64,000 bases of DNA from Burkholderiales bacterium (GCA_947474755.1 CANJJE010000002.1:310001-374000), one strand, 5' to 3'. Positions 20,684 through 31,363 are shown, numbered from the stretch's first letter. Made by a program: numbers and translations. Notes: generated by a model not told the origin, from the letters alone.

Positions 20684-22254
20684 GGCCAGACTCGGTGAAT
20701 CTGTCGGTGCCGCGCTGGCTGCTGATCGCGGGCCTGGGTTCGCTGCTGTTGCGTGGATGGCTGTCGGTGGCCTTGCCGATCACCGGGGACGAGGCTTACT
20801 TCTATTGGTGGGGTGTCTACCCCGACTGGGGCTACTACGATCATCCGCCGATGGTCGGCTGGTTGATCGCCGCGATGCGCGCGACGCTCGGCGACACGCT
20901 GTGGGCGATCCGGCTACCGGTGCTGCTGCTGCCGGCTGCCATCGGCGGGCTGCTGTGGTGGGCTCTGGCTGCGGTCGACCGCACCCGGGCGGCGTGGGCG
21001 GTGCTGCTGTTCTGGCTGGCGCCGATCAACTGGCTCAATGTGCTGATCACCACGGATACGCCGCTGATCTTCTGGTCGGTGGCGTCGGCCTGCTGCCTGC
21101 TGATCGCCGAGCGCCGGCCACGCCTGGATGGGCGCGCCTGGGGCCTGTATGCGCTTTCCGGCGTGCTGCTCGGCGCGGCCTTCCTGTCGAAGTATTTCTC
21201 GGTGGTGCTGGGCCTCGCCTACTTCGTGCACTTCGCGCTGTTCCGGCGCGAGCGTTTTGCGGCTTTCGCCGTGCTGCTGCTGTGCGCGCTGCCCGGCCCC
21301 GCGATCAACATCGCGTGGAACATCGAGCACTGCTGGTCGAACATCATGTTCAACCTGATCAACCGCAACGCGGGCGAGGTGTTCACCTGGAAGAAGCCAG
21401 CCACCTATCTGGCCATGATGGTCTACCTGGTCTCGCCGGTGGCGGCCTGGCTCAGCTGGAAACACCGCGCTGCGCTCGGGGCCGCCTTCCGAGCCCACCG
21501 GCTGCTCGGTTGTCTGGTGGTCGTGCCGCTGCTGTTCTTCGCCTTGCTCTCGTACAAGAAGGTCATCGGCCTGCACTGGGTGATGTCGTTCTATCCGTTC
21601 GGCTTTGCCTTCATCGCCCTGGGCCTGCCCGTGCAGAAGCTGCGGGCCTGCGCGATCGGTCTGGCGGTACTGACCGGTCTGCATGTGATCGCCGTCGTGG
21701 GTGTGGCGATGACGCCGCTCGAGCGTTGGCAGTCGATCTCGCTCTACAAGAGCATCGTGCGCACCGTGAAAACTGCCGAGATGCTGCAGCAGGTGGACGC
21801 GCCGGGTGTGGTGCTGATGGCCAATGCCTACACGCCGGCTTCGACGTACGGCTACGCGTTGCGCCGCTATGTCCCGGTGTTCGGCGTGGGCAAGTTCCAC
21901 GCGCGGCAAGACGATCTGCTGGTCGACTACCAGGCCTACCAGGGCCAGACGATCCGCATCATCCGCACCGACCGACCCAGGCTCGAGGACTACAGCCCCT
22001 ACTTCGATTCGGTCGACTTGCTCACCTACCAGCAAAGTGGCATTACCTTCTATGCGGTCGAAGGCAAGGGCTTTCGCTACGAGGCCTACCGCGACGGCCC
22101 GCTGACCGAGGTGTTGCGCCGCTACTACCGCATTCCGGATGAGTTGCCACTGACGGCCTGTGCGTACTGCGAGCGGGTGTGTGGCCAGTCGCGTTGCCCC
22201 GCTGCTGCACCGGCGGCAGCGGACGAGGCGGACCGGGAGGCCGATGCGCCCTGA
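20680..22254 (+). CDS. GT39/ArnT-like membrane glycosyltransferase
   Basis: A 524-residue polytopic protein with about 10-12 hydrophobic segments and the GT-C fold signature near the N-terminus: 'ITGDEAYFYWWGVYPDWGYYDHPP' region with an Asp-Glu pair in the first periplasmic loop. Such enzymes use polyprenyl-phosphate sugars as donors on the periplasmic side. It is translationally coupled to the upstream UbiA-like gene, which should make such a donor. The last ~40 residues are unusual, with 'CAYCERVCGQSRC' and an Ala/Asp-rich tail. The acceptor (lipid, glycan or protein) cannot be told. Confidence 0.87.
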   Translation: MRPDSVNLSVPRWLLIAGLGSLLLRGWLSVALPITGDEAYFYWWGVYPDWGYYDHPPMVGWLIAAMRATLGDTLWAIRLPVLLLPAAIGGLLWWALAAVDRTRAAWAVLLFWLAPINWLNVLITTDTPLIFWSVASACCLLIAERRPRLDGRAWGLYALSGVLLGAAFLSKYFSVVLGLAYFVHFALFRRERFAAFAVLLLCALPGPAINIAWNIEHCWSNIMFNLINRNAGEVFTWKKPATYLAMMVYLVSPVAAWLSWKHRAALGAAFRAHRLLGCLVVVPLLFFALLSYKKVIGLHWVMSFYPFGFAFIALGLPVQKLRACAIGLAVLTGLHVIAVVGVAMTPLERWQSISLYKSIVRTVKTAEMLQQVDAPGVVLMANAYTPASTYGYALRRYVPVFGVGKFHARQDDLLVDYQAYQGQTIRIIRTDRPRLEDYSPYFDSVDLLTYQQSGITFYAVEGKGFRYEAYRDGPLTEVLRRYYRIPDELPLTACAYCERVCGQSRCPAAAPAAADEADREADAP

Positions 22255-22257
22255 ACT

Positions 22258-23352
22258 TCAGCGCCGCTCGGAGCGCGCCTCGGGTGCCGTGCTCAGCAGC
22301 ATCGCATCGCCGTAGCTGAAGAAGCGGTAGCGCTCGGCGATCGCGTGCCGGTACAGCGCCATCACGTGCGCATGGCCCGCCAGGGCGCTGACCAGCATCA
22401 TCAAGGTGCTGCGTGGCAGGTGGAAATTGGTGACCAGCGCATCGACCACGCGGAAGCGGAAGCCCGGCGTGATGAAGATGTCGGTGTCGCCTACGCCTGC
22501 GAGCAATTCGCCACCGATCGCGGCCGATTCCAGCGCACGCAGCGTCGTCGTGCCGACCGCCACGACCCGGCCGCCACGCTCGCGGGTGCGGGCCACCGCG
22601 CCCACCGTGTCGGCACCGACCTCGAACCACTCGCTGTGCATCCGGTGCTCGGCCAGGTTCTCCGTGCGCACCGGTTGGAAGGTACCCGCGCCCACATGCA
22701 GCGTGATGCGTGCCTGCGCGATGCCGCGCGCGGTCAGCGCGTCCAGCAGCGGCTGGTCGAAATGCAGGGCGGCCGTCGGTGCAGCGACGGCACCCGGCCT
22801 GGCGGCGAACACCGTCTGGTAGCGCCGTTCGTCGTCGGCATCGTCGGCATGCGTGATGTAGGGCGGCAGCGGAACGTGCCCGAAGCGGTCGAGCAGCGCG
22901 TGCGGATCGGACGGGAAACGCAGGTGGAACAGCGATTCCTCCGGCCCTGCGCGCCCCAGCACCTCGGCGTCGAAGCCACTGCTGCTGTCATCGGCCATGG
23001 CGGCTTCGGCGCTCGAGCCGAAGCGCACCCGCTGACCGCGCCTGGGCGACTTGCTGGCGCGCAGGTGCATCAGCACCTCGAAGCCCGGCAGCACCCGTTC
23101 GACCAGCGCCTCGACCTGGCCACCGGTGGCCTTCACACCGAGCAGCCGCGCCTTGATCACGCGGGTGTCGTTGAACACCAGCAGATCGCCCGGGTTCAGC
23201 AGGAACGGGAAGTCGCGGAACACGCGGTCGACGGGATCGGCGCCAGTGCCATCGAGCAGCCGCGAGCCGCTGCGCTCGGCGGCCGGGTGCTGCGCAATCA
23301 GCTCTGGCGGCAGCGCGAAATCGAAATCGGAAAGGGTGAGAGGCGTGGTCAT
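22258..23352 (-). CDS. queA: S-adenosylmethionine:tRNA ribosyltransferase-isomerase
   Basis: QueA transfers and isomerises the ribosyl moiety of SAM to preQ1-modified tRNA, forming epoxyqueuosine, the step after Tgt. It has 364 residues. The N-terminus '[19 protein letters not shown]', '[16 protein letters not shown]', 'YQTVFA...[12 protein letters not shown]' and '[14 protein letters not shown]' are family landmarks. The ATG at 23352 fits the conserved N-terminus. Upstream in-frame codons would run toward recG. It converges on the GT39 gene with three bases between stops. Confidence 0.96.
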   Translation of the reverse strand: MTTPLTLSDFDFALPPELIAQHPAAERSGSRLLDGTGADPVDRVFRDFPFLLNPGDLLVFNDTRVIKARLLGVKATGGQVEALVERVLPGFEVLMHLRASKSPRRGQRVRFGSSAEAAMADDSSSGFDAEVLGRAGPEESLFHLRFPSDPHALLDRFGHVPLPPYITHADDADDERRYQTVFAARPGAVAAPTAALHFDQPLLDALTARGIAQARITLHVGAGTFQPVRTENLAEHRMHSEWFEVGADTVGAVARTRERGGRVVAVGTTTLRALESAAIGGELLAGVGDTDIFITPGFRFRVVDALVTNFHLPRSTLMMLVSALAGHAHVMALYRHAIAERYRFFSYGDAMLLSTAPEARSERR

Positions 23353-23425
23353 GGCAGAGGAAGAGCAGGTGGATTGTTCCACGCAGCTGGATGCCGACTG
23401 TCCCGTGCGCGGTCAGAATTCGCCG

Positions 23426-25687
23426 ATGCCCCGCACCGCGCCGAATCCGACCGATGCCCGCGACAGCGCTGTCACCGCGCCGGTTGCCCAGGCCAGGTCA
23501 GCGCCTCTGCGGGCCATGGAAAAGCTGGGGCTGCGCCGCGACATCGATCTCGCGCTGCATGTCCCGCTGCGCTATGAAGACGAAACGCAGCTCACCGCCA
23601 TCGACAAGCTGCACGATGGTGTCACCGCGCAGGTCGAAGGTGTGGTGCAGCGTTGCGAGATCCAGCTGCGCAACCGCCGACAGCTGCTGGTCACGCTGGT
23701 CGACGACGCTGGCGACACGCTGCTGCTGCGCTTCCTGCACTTCTACCCTTCGCACCAGAAGACGCTGGCCGCAGGCCGTCGCGTGCGGGTGCGTGGCGAG
23801 GCGCGCGGCGGCTTCTTCGGGCTGGAGATGGTGCACCCCAGCTTCAAGGCGGTCGATGGCGATGTGCCGCTCGCGACCTCGCTGACGCCGGTCTACCCGG
23901 CCAGTGCCTCGCTGCCTCAGGCCTACCTGCGGCGCGCGATCGCGTCGGCGCTCAACCGGGTCGATCTGAGCGAGAACGTGCCCGCCGAGCTGCTGCCCCG
24001 AGGCATCGCCACCTTGCGCGATGCGCTGCGCTGGCTGCACCACCCGCCGGCCGAGGCGTCGATCTCGGCGCTGGAAGATCACTCGCACCCGGCCTGGCAA
24101 CGCCTGAAGTTCGAGGAGTTGCTCGCGCAGCAGCTGTCGCAGCTTCAGGCCAAGCGCGAGCGGGCGCAGCAGCGCGCCCCGCGCTTCGACGTGACGGCCG
24201 GTGGCCTTCAGGAAAAGCTGCTGGCCGCGCTGCCGTTCTCGCTGACCGGTGCGCAGCGGCGCGTGGTGGAAGAGATTGCCGCCGACCTGCAGCGGGCGCG
24301 ACCCGACGCTGGCCGCGGGCCGGCCACCAGCGTGCCGATGCACCGCCTGCTGCAAGGCGATGTCGGTTCGGGCAAGACGGTGGTGGCCGCGCTGGCCGCG
24401 GCCATGGCGATCCACAACGGCTGGCAATGCGCGCTGATGGCGCCCACCGAGATCCTGGCCGATCAGCATTTCCGCAAGCTGGTTGGCTGGCTCGAACCAC
24501 TGGGCATCACGACGGCCTGGCTCACCGGCAGCCGCAAGGGCCGAGGCCGGCGCGACATGCTCGAACGCGTCGCTTCCGGCGAGGCCGGCCTGGTGGTCGG
24601 CACCCATGCGGTGATTCAGGACGACGTGCAGTTCGCCAGGTTGGGGCTCGCCATCGTCGATGAGCAGCATCGATTCGGCGTGGCGCAGCGGTTGGCCCTG
24701 CGCAGCAAGCTGGAGACAGGCGAGCAGGACACCGCCGGGCCGCCCCAAGGTGGCCTGACCCCCTCGGGGGGCGGCCACCGCTCGCGGTGGCCTGGGGGCG
24801 CCATGACGCCGCACCTGTTGATGATGAGTGCGACACCGATCCCGCGCACGCTGGCCATGACGATGTATGCCGACCTCGACATCAGCACCATCGACGAGTT
24901 GCCACCGGGCCGCACGCCGATCGTCACCAAGCTGTTTGCCGACGGCAAGCGCGAGGCGGTGGTGGCGCGCATCCGCGACGAGGTGGCGCAGGGCAAGCAG
25001 GTGTACTGGGTCTGTCCGCTGATCGAGGAGTCGGCTGAAGGCGACTCCTCGACGGCAAGGGACGACGCGCGCGTACCGAAGCGGCCGTTCGGCGAACGCC
25101 CCGAATTGCGCAACGTCATCGACACCCACCAGAAGCTGACCGAGGCCTTGCCCGGTGTCGGCGTCGGCTTGCTGCATGGCCGCATGAAGGCGGTCGACAA
25201 GGCGGCGACGATGGCGCGCTTCATGTCCGGCGAGCTGTCGGTGCTGGTCGCGACCACGGTGATCGAGGTCGGCGTCGACGTGCCGAACGCGAGCCTGATG
25301 GTGATCGAGCATGCCGAGCGCTTCGGCCTGAGCCAGCTGCACCAGCTGCGCGGGCGCGTCGGCCGCGGCTCGGTGGCCAGCGTGTGCGTGCTGTTGTACG
25401 CCGCACCGCTGTCAGACACTGGCAAGGCGCGTCTGAAGGCGATGGCCGAGACAAGCGATGGTTTCGAGATCGCGCGGCGCGATCTGGCCATTCGCGGCCC
25501 CGGCGAATTCCTCGGCGCCCGCCAGTCCGGCGCCGCGCTGCTGCGCTTCGCGGATCTGGAGGACGATCTGCATTTGCTGCACGCGGCGCGGGCGGCGGCT
25601 GAAGTGATGTTGAAAGAGCATCCTGGGGCTGCTGAACGCCAGGTGCTGCGCTGGCTCGGCAGCAAGGCCGACTACCTGAAGGCCTGA
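23426..25687 (+). CDS. recG: ATP-dependent DNA helicase RecG with two insertions
   Basis: A branch-migrating helicase acting on stalled forks and Holliday junctions. About 753 residues, against 693 in E. coli. Walker A 'GDVGSGKT' is near residue 311, DEQH near 411, 'SATPIPRTLAMT' near 467, and the C-terminal 'HQLRGRVGRG' and 'RDLAIRGPGEFLGARQSG' are intact. Two additions stand out. Residues ~431-458, between motifs II and III, are encoded by a palindromic GC-rich repeat. About 20 residues after 'WVCPLIEES' begin with a perfect inverted repeat. All motifs stay in frame, so the protein is probably functional. An ATG at 23351 is also in frame but collides with the queA start, so 23426 is preferred. 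Confidence 0.95.
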   Translation: MPRTAPNPTDARDSAVTAPVAQARSAPLRAMEKLGLRRDIDLALHVPLRYEDETQLTAIDKLHDGVTAQVEGVVQRCEIQLRNRRQLLVTLVDDAGDTLLLRFLHFYPSHQKTLAAGRRVRVRGEARGGFFGLEMVHPSFKAVDGDVPLATSLTPVYPASASLPQAYLRRAIASALNRVDLSENVPAELLPRGIATLRDALRWLHHPPAEASISALEDHSHPAWQRLKFEELLAQQLSQLQAKRERAQQRAPRFDVTAGGLQEKLLAALPFSLTGAQRRVVEEIAADLQRARPDAGRGPATSVPMHRLLQGDVGSGKTVVAALAAAMAIHNGWQCALMAPTEILADQHFRKLVGWLEPLGITTAWLTGSRKGRGRRDMLERVASGEAGLVVGTHAVIQDDVQFARLGLAIVDEQHRFGVAQRLALRSKLETGEQDTAGPPQGGLTPSGGGHRSRWPGGAMTPHLLMMSATPIPRTLAMTMYADLDISTIDELPPGRTPIVTKLFADGKREAVVARIRDEVAQGKQVYWVCPLIEESAEGDSSTARDDARVPKRPFGERPELRNVIDTHQKLTEALPGVGVGLLHGRMKAVDKAATMARFMSGELSVLVATTVIEVGVDVPNASLMVIEHAERFGLSQLHQLRGRVGRGSVASVCVLLYAAPLSDTGKARLKAMAETSDGFEIARRDLAIRGPGEFLGARQSGAALLRFADLEDDLHLLHAARAAAEVMLKEHPGAAERQVLRWLGSKADYLKA
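24741..24799. repeat. REP-like palindromic repeat inside recG
   Basis: A nested set of inverted repeats: CCCCCTCGGGGG at 24759-24770, then GGCCACCG / CGGTGGCC around a CTCG loop at 24773-24792, flanked by GCCCCAAGG on the left and TGGGGGC on the right. Similar GC-rich palindromes are scattered between genes in Burkholderiales genomes. Here it is read through in frame as 'PPQGGLTPSGGGHRSRWPGG'. I found no second copy by eye in this window. Confidence 0.75.
25025..25050. repeat. Perfect 9-bp inverted repeat inside recG
   Basis: GAGGAGTCG and CGACTCCTC flank an 8-base loop. It sits at the left edge of the second RecG insertion, right after the conserved 'CPLIEES' segment. Confidence 0.6.
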
Positions 25688-25707
25688 CCCGGCGCGAAAA
25701 TGACACC

Positions 25708-26628
25708 ATGACCCTGACCGAACTCCGATACGTCGTCGCGGTGGCCCGCGAACGCCATTTCGGCCGCGCCGCGGAAGCCTGCTTCGTCTCGCAGCCCACG
25801 CTGAGCGTGGCGATCAAGAAGCTGGAAGAGGAACTCGACGTCAAGCTGTTCGAGCGCGGCAGCAACGAGGTCAGCGTCACGCCGCTGGGCGAGGAGATCG
25901 TGCGGCAGGCGCAGACGGTCATCGAGCAGGCCGCCGGCATCAAGGAGATCGCGCGCCGCGGCAAGGACCCGGTGTCGGGCCCGCTGCGGCTGGGCGTGAT
26001 CTACACCATCGGGCCGTACCTGCTGCCCGACCTGGTGCGCCAGGCCATCGAACGCATGCCGCGCATGCCGCTGATGCTGCAGGAGAACTTCACCGTCAAG
26101 CTGCTGGACATGCTGCGCGCCGGCGAGCTCGATGCGGCCATCCTCGCCGAGCCCTTCCCCGATGCGGGCCTGGCCACGGCGCCGCTTTACGACGAGCCCT
26201 TCATGGTGGCGGTACCGAGGAAGCATCCACTGGCAAGGCGCAAGCGAATCCCGGCCGAAGAGCTGAAGAAGGAGACGATGCTGCTGCTCGGCACCGGGCA
26301 TTGTTTTCGCGACCACGTGCTGGAGGTGTGCCCCGAGTACGCGCAGTTCTCCAGCAACTCCGAAGGCATCCGCAAGAGCTTCGAAGGCTCGTCGCTCGAA
26401 ACCATCAAGTACATGGTCGCCTCCGGTATGGGCCTGACAGTCGTGCCACAGCTCAGCGTGCCGGCCGAGCCCGACAAGCACGTGGCCTATGTGCCGTTCT
26501 CGGATCCGGTGCCCACCCGCCGGGTGGTGCTGGTGTGGCGGCGCACCTTCACGCGCTACGAGGCCATCGCTGCGCTGCGCAATGCCATCTATGCCTGCGC
26601 ACTGGTCGGGGTGCGCCGCCTGTCATGA
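25708..26628 (+). CDS. oxyR: Hydrogen peroxide-sensing LysR regulator OxyR
   Basis: A 306-residue LysR-type regulator with an N-terminal winged HTH (residues 1-60, 'RHFGRAAEACFVSQPTLSVAIKKLEEEL'). In the regulatory domain the redox pair is present at exactly Cys199 and Cys208 ('GHCFRDHVLEVC'), the positions used for disulfide formation in E. coli OxyR. This supports a true peroxide sensor rather than a general LysR protein. It lies 20 bases downstream of recG on the same strand and is followed by dps, a classic OxyR target. Confidence 0.96.
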   Translation: MTLTELRYVVAVARERHFGRAAEACFVSQPTLSVAIKKLEEELDVKLFERGSNEVSVTPLGEEIVRQAQTVIEQAAGIKEIARRGKDPVSGPLRLGVIYTIGPYLLPDLVRQAIERMPRMPLMLQENFTVKLLDMLRAGELDAAILAEPFPDAGLATAPLYDEPFMVAVPRKHPLARRKRIPAEELKKETMLLLGTGHCFRDHVLEVCPEYAQFSSNSEGIRKSFEGSSLETIKYMVASGMGLTVVPQLSVPAEPDKHVAYVPFSDPVPTRRVVLVWRRTFTRYEAIAALRNAIYACALVGVRRLS

Positions 26629-26721
26629 GGGCACCGCCGCAAGCGCGCAATGTGCTGCGTCGATAGACTCGGTGCCTGATCTCTACCCTCACCCTTTCAT
26701 CTCCAGCCGCAGGAGGCCCCC

Positions 26722-27240
26722 ATGGTCAAGAAAGCAAAAGCCAGCGCCGTAGCAGCCCCCCTGGTGTCGAAGATCAACATCGGCATCAGCGAGAAGGACC
26801 GCAGCGCCATCGCCGGTGGCCTGAGTCACCTGCTGGCTGACACCTACACGCTTTACCTGACGACGCACAACTTCCACTGGAACGTCACCGGGCCGATGTT
26901 CAACACGCTGCACCTGATGTTCATGGCTCAGTACACCGAGCTGTGGAACGCTGTCGATCCGATCGCCGAGCGCATCCGCTCGCTGGGCCACGCGGCGCCA
27001 GGCTCGTATGCCCAGTTCGGCGCTCTGACGTCGATCAAGGATGCGCCGGCTGTGCCACCGAAGGCGCTGGAGATGGTGCGCATCCTGGTCGAAGGCCACG
27101 AGGCGGTGGCCCGCACCGCACGCGGCATCTTCCCGCTGGCCGACAAGGCCGCCGACGAGCCGACGGCCGACCTGCTGACGCAACGCCTGACAGTGCACGA
27201 GCAGACCGCGTGGATGCTGCGCAGCCTGCTGGAGGCCTGA
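26722..27240 (+). CDS. dps: Dps family ferritin-like DNA-protection protein
   Basis: A 172-residue four-helix Dps subunit. Twelve such subunits form a shell that oxidises Fe(II) with peroxide and coats DNA. The inter-subunit ferroxidase ligands lie in '[15 protein letters not shown]' (His) and '[25 protein letters not shown]' (Asp, Glu). The lysine-rich N-terminus ([10 protein letters not shown]) may bind DNA. AGGAGG lies six bases before the ATG, a strong ribosome-binding site suited to high expression. The oxyR gene is immediately upstream, so peroxide induction is likely. Confidence 0.95.
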   Translation: MVKKAKASAVAAPLVSKINIGISEKDRSAIAGGLSHLLADTYTLYLTTHNFHWNVTGPMFNTLHLMFMAQYTELWNAVDPIAERIRSLGHAAPGSYAQFGALTSIKDAPAVPPKALEMVRILVEGHEAVARTARGIFPLADKAADEPTADLLTQRLTVHEQTAWMLRSLLEA

Positions 27241-27281
27241 GCCGCCACCCATCTTTCTGAGGTTTCTGAGGAGGACCCCGC

Positions 27282-27905
27282 ATGCGCATCGCCATCATCA
27301 CCTTCGACGGCTTCAACGAGATCGACGCGTTCGTGCCGCTGGGCCTGCTGAACAGGCTGAGTGCGCGCGGCTGGAAGGCCGAGATCACCGGGCCGACCTC
27401 GCACATGACCTCGATGAACGGTGTCACCGTGCGGGCGCAGCAGCCGCTGGAGTTCGCCAACGAAGCCGACGCCGTGATCTTCGGCAGCGGCATCTACACC
27501 CGCGCGATCGCCGAAGACATCGGCAAGCGCGGGGCGCTGCTCGACCGCCTGCAGCTCGATCCGCTGCGTCAGCTGATCGGCGCGCAGTCCTCGGGCACAT
27601 TGCTGATGGCGCGCCTGGGTCTGCTGGCCGACATGCCCGCCTGCACCGATGCGAACACCAAGCCGTGGGTGGTCGAGGCCGGGGTGCGCGTCGCGGACAA
27701 GCCCTTCCATGCGCAAGGCCCGCTCGCCACCGCCGGCGGGTGCCTGGCCTCGCAGTATCTGGCGGCCTGGATCATGGCGAAGGGGGCCGGCCTCGATGCG
27801 GCCGCGCAGGCGCTGCATTACGCCGCTCCGGTGGGCGAGAAAGACGCCTACGTCGAGCGCGTCCTCGACGTCATCCGCCCTTTCTTGCCCGCGACGACCG
27901 GATAA
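27282..27905 (+). CDS. DJ-1/PfpI family protein with serine in place of the nucleophile cysteine
   Basis: A 207-residue protein with the DJ-1/PfpI (class I glutamine amidotransferase-like) fold. It starts 'RIAIITFDGFNEIDAFVPLGLL' and has the conserved acidic residue near the start. At the nucleophile elbow the family's Cys-x-Gly is 'GAQSSGTLLMA', i.e. Ser103 with no cysteine. 'TAGGCLASQYLAAWIM' follows in place of the later family motif. It lies 41 bases after dps with GAGGA before the ATG, so it may belong to the peroxide-response unit. Loss of the cysteine argues against glyoxalase or chaperone-type redox activity. Confidence 0.85.
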   Translation: MRIAIITFDGFNEIDAFVPLGLLNRLSARGWKAEITGPTSHMTSMNGVTVRAQQPLEFANEADAVIFGSGIYTRAIAEDIGKRGALLDRLQLDPLRQLIGAQSSGTLLMARLGLLADMPACTDANTKPWVVEAGVRVADKPFHAQGPLATAGGCLASQYLAAWIMAKGAGLDAAAQALHYAAPVGEKDAYVERVLDVIRPFLPATTG

Positions 27906-27965
27906 GCGCGCACGGATAATCACGGGTTTCCACGAGCCGCGCATCCGCCGGGTGCGCGAGGCCCC

Positions 27966-29618
<1,653 letters not shown>

Positions 29619-29787
29619 GTGGCGGCGCCTTCGGGCACGATGATCTTCAGATTGGAAACTGCAATTGGATTCATGTCCCGGCTCCTTGACCTGATCCCCG
29701 AGACTGGAGGGAAGGGTTAAGCTGGCGGCGTGGTGATGCCGATGGCTCGGGCCATCGCCGATGCCGCCCTTGTCGGAGATCCATGTC

Positions 29788-30636
29788 ATGCCACCGCTGC
29801 ACTTCGACCTTGCCGTCTGGTTGACCCTGGCCGCCGTGTTCTTCACGAGCATGCCGTGGCTGGTCAACCTCTGGTTCCGGCGTGGCTATGCCCGGTATCT
29901 TCTGCAACCCCTGGCGCGTGCCCATTCGGTGTACCGCTCGCGGCATGGGCGGTGGGCCGTTTTCGTGGCGCTGCATGCGGTGAACATCGCGATCCTGGGC
30001 ACCTGCATATGGGTGGGTTGCCAGCTGCAGCTGGCGGGCATCGGCAACCTGCGCACGGGCGCCTTCGGCCCCTGGGAGGCGCTGCTGCTCGTTCCTCAGG
30101 TGCTGCTCGTGCTGCTGGCCTTCGATGCGCAGTTCTATTGGGTGCACCGGACGGCGCATCGCCACCCGGTGCTGTTTCGGCTGCTCCACCGCGAGCACCA
30201 CGCCGATCGCTATCCCGACGCGTGGTCGTCGATGTATCAGCACCCGCTGGACTTCTTTCTGGCAACTGCCATGCCCATGGCATGGGGCGTGCTGCTGCCG
30301 GTTCACGAAGCCGCGTGGTGGGTGGCGCTGATCAGCGCGAACTACATCAATCTGGCCGGTCATGCTGGCGTGGAAGTCACAAGACGCACACCGGGGCTCC
30401 TCGCGCCGAACGGCATCGCCGCCATGCTCGATCCGCAACGCGCTGGAGTGTCGCGGTGGTTCAACGCGGTCACGCACCACGATCTTCACCATCAGCGGTA
30501 CACCGTGAACTACGGGCTGTACTTCACGATCTGGGACCGCATCATGGGAACGCTGGCGCCCGACAGCGATGCCGTGTACCGTGAAGCCGCTGGCCGCACT
30601 GCCACCCCCGTGACGCCAGGCACCACGTCGGGCTAG
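29788..30636 (+). CDS. Sterol desaturase / fatty acid hydroxylase family membrane protein
   Basis: A 282-residue integral membrane di-iron enzyme. Histidine clusters are visible as 'HRTAHRHP', 'HREHHADR' and 'HHDLHHQRYT', matching the HxxxH, HxxHH and HxxHH boxes of the family, between several hydrophobic helices. Members hydroxylate or desaturate lipids such as sterols, carotenoids, hopanoids or fatty acids. The substrate here is not evident. The ATG at 29788 is preferred because GGAG lies nine bases upstream. An in-frame ATG at 29761 has no such site. Confidence 0.9.
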   Translation: MPPLHFDLAVWLTLAAVFFTSMPWLVNLWFRRGYARYLLQPLARAHSVYRSRHGRWAVFVALHAVNIAILGTCIWVGCQLQLAGIGNLRTGAFGPWEALLLVPQVLLVLLAFDAQFYWVHRTAHRHPVLFRLLHREHHADRYPDAWSSMYQHPLDFFLATAMPMAWGVLLPVHEAAWWVALISANYINLAGHAGVEVTRRTPGLLAPNGIAAMLDPQRAGVSRWFNAVTHHDLHHQRYTVNYGLYFTIWDRIMGTLAPDSDAVYREAAGRTATPVTPGTTSG

Positions 30637-30638
30637 AA

Positions 30639-30669
30639 GGCGGGCCGTCCCCTGCGGACAGGCCCCGCC
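30639..30669. terminator. Hairpin between convergent genes
   Basis: GGCGGGCC...GGCCCCGCC with an inner GTCC/GGAC pairing lies just after the hydroxylase stop and 28 bases before the convergent outer-membrane gene stop. It is suitable as a shared terminator but has no T-tract and contains a bulge. Confidence 0.4.
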
Positions 30670-30697
30670 CGCTCGCCTTGGGGTCCAAAGAACAGAC

Positions 30698-31363
30698 CTA
30701 GAACCTCCAGCCGATGCCCGCCGTCAAGCTCCACGGACGAAATCGTGCATCGATCTGGCCGGGTCTGCCGCGCTCGCCATCCATATCGATCTTGCTGCTG
30801 GTCAGATACCGCAGGCCGGTGTCGATGAACCAGCGCTCCCCCAGGTCGTAGCGAGCGCCCAACAACAGCTGCACACCCGCTCCGCTGCCGCTGTAGCTTT
30901 GCTCGTCTTGCCCCGAGGTCTTGAAATCGATGTCGGCTTCGGTCAGATAGACCAGCCCCAGTCCGGCATAGGTTCGCACCTTGGGACTACCGGTCAGATC
31001 GAACTCGCGGATCACGTTCAACGCAAGCGCCGTGGCGGCGTGATTGCCGTTGCCGAGCGGGCCAGCCGAACCGGCAAACGGGTTGCCCTTGACATCGGTG
31101 CTCTGGTAAGTGAACTCTCCTTCGGCACGCCACCCATTGCCGAATTCGTAGCCAAGCGCCCCGCCGATCAGCAGTCCGGTGTTGTAGCTCGCATCTGCTT
31201 TGATCTTTGAACCGCCGGCTCTGTAATCGAGCGTCTGGTCGCCCTGGTTGGCCGCACCGACGATCACCGTGGCGTACCAGGGTGTGGTGCTCGCGGACTG
31301 GGCACGCAGTTCGGAAGCGCACACCGCCAAGGCTGAGATTGCGACCAATTGGTAGACTTGCAT
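30698..31363 (-). CDS. Outer-membrane beta-barrel protein
   Basis: A 221-residue protein with a signal peptide cleaved near 'SELRAQSAS'. It has alternating amphipathic strands ('YATVIVGAANQG', 'GLLIGGALGYEFGNGWRAEGEFTYQ', 'YAGLGLVYL', 'GAGVQLLLGARYDLGERWFIDTGLRYL') and ends in '...AGIGWRF', the C-terminal Phe used for Bam insertion. It resembles small eight-stranded OmpW/OmpA-like porin folds, with no assigned ligand. CGGAG lies nine bases before the ATG. It is divergent from a membrane LytTR regulator, which may control it. Confidence 0.8.
   Translation of the reverse strand: MQVYQLVAISALAVCASELRAQSASTTPWYATVIVGAANQGDQTLDYRAGGSKIKADASYNTGLLIGGALGYEFGNGWRAEGEFTYQSTDVKGNPFAGSAGPLGNGNHAATALALNVIREFDLTGSPKVRTYAGLGLVYLTEADIDFKTSGQDEQSYSGSGAGVQLLLGARYDLGERWFIDTGLRYLTSSKIDMDGERGRPGQIDARFRPWSLTAGIGWRF

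Noticed and set aside
23498-25342. ~600-codon open frame antisense to recG
   Set aside because: Same high-GC shadow effect; recG itself is unmistakable.
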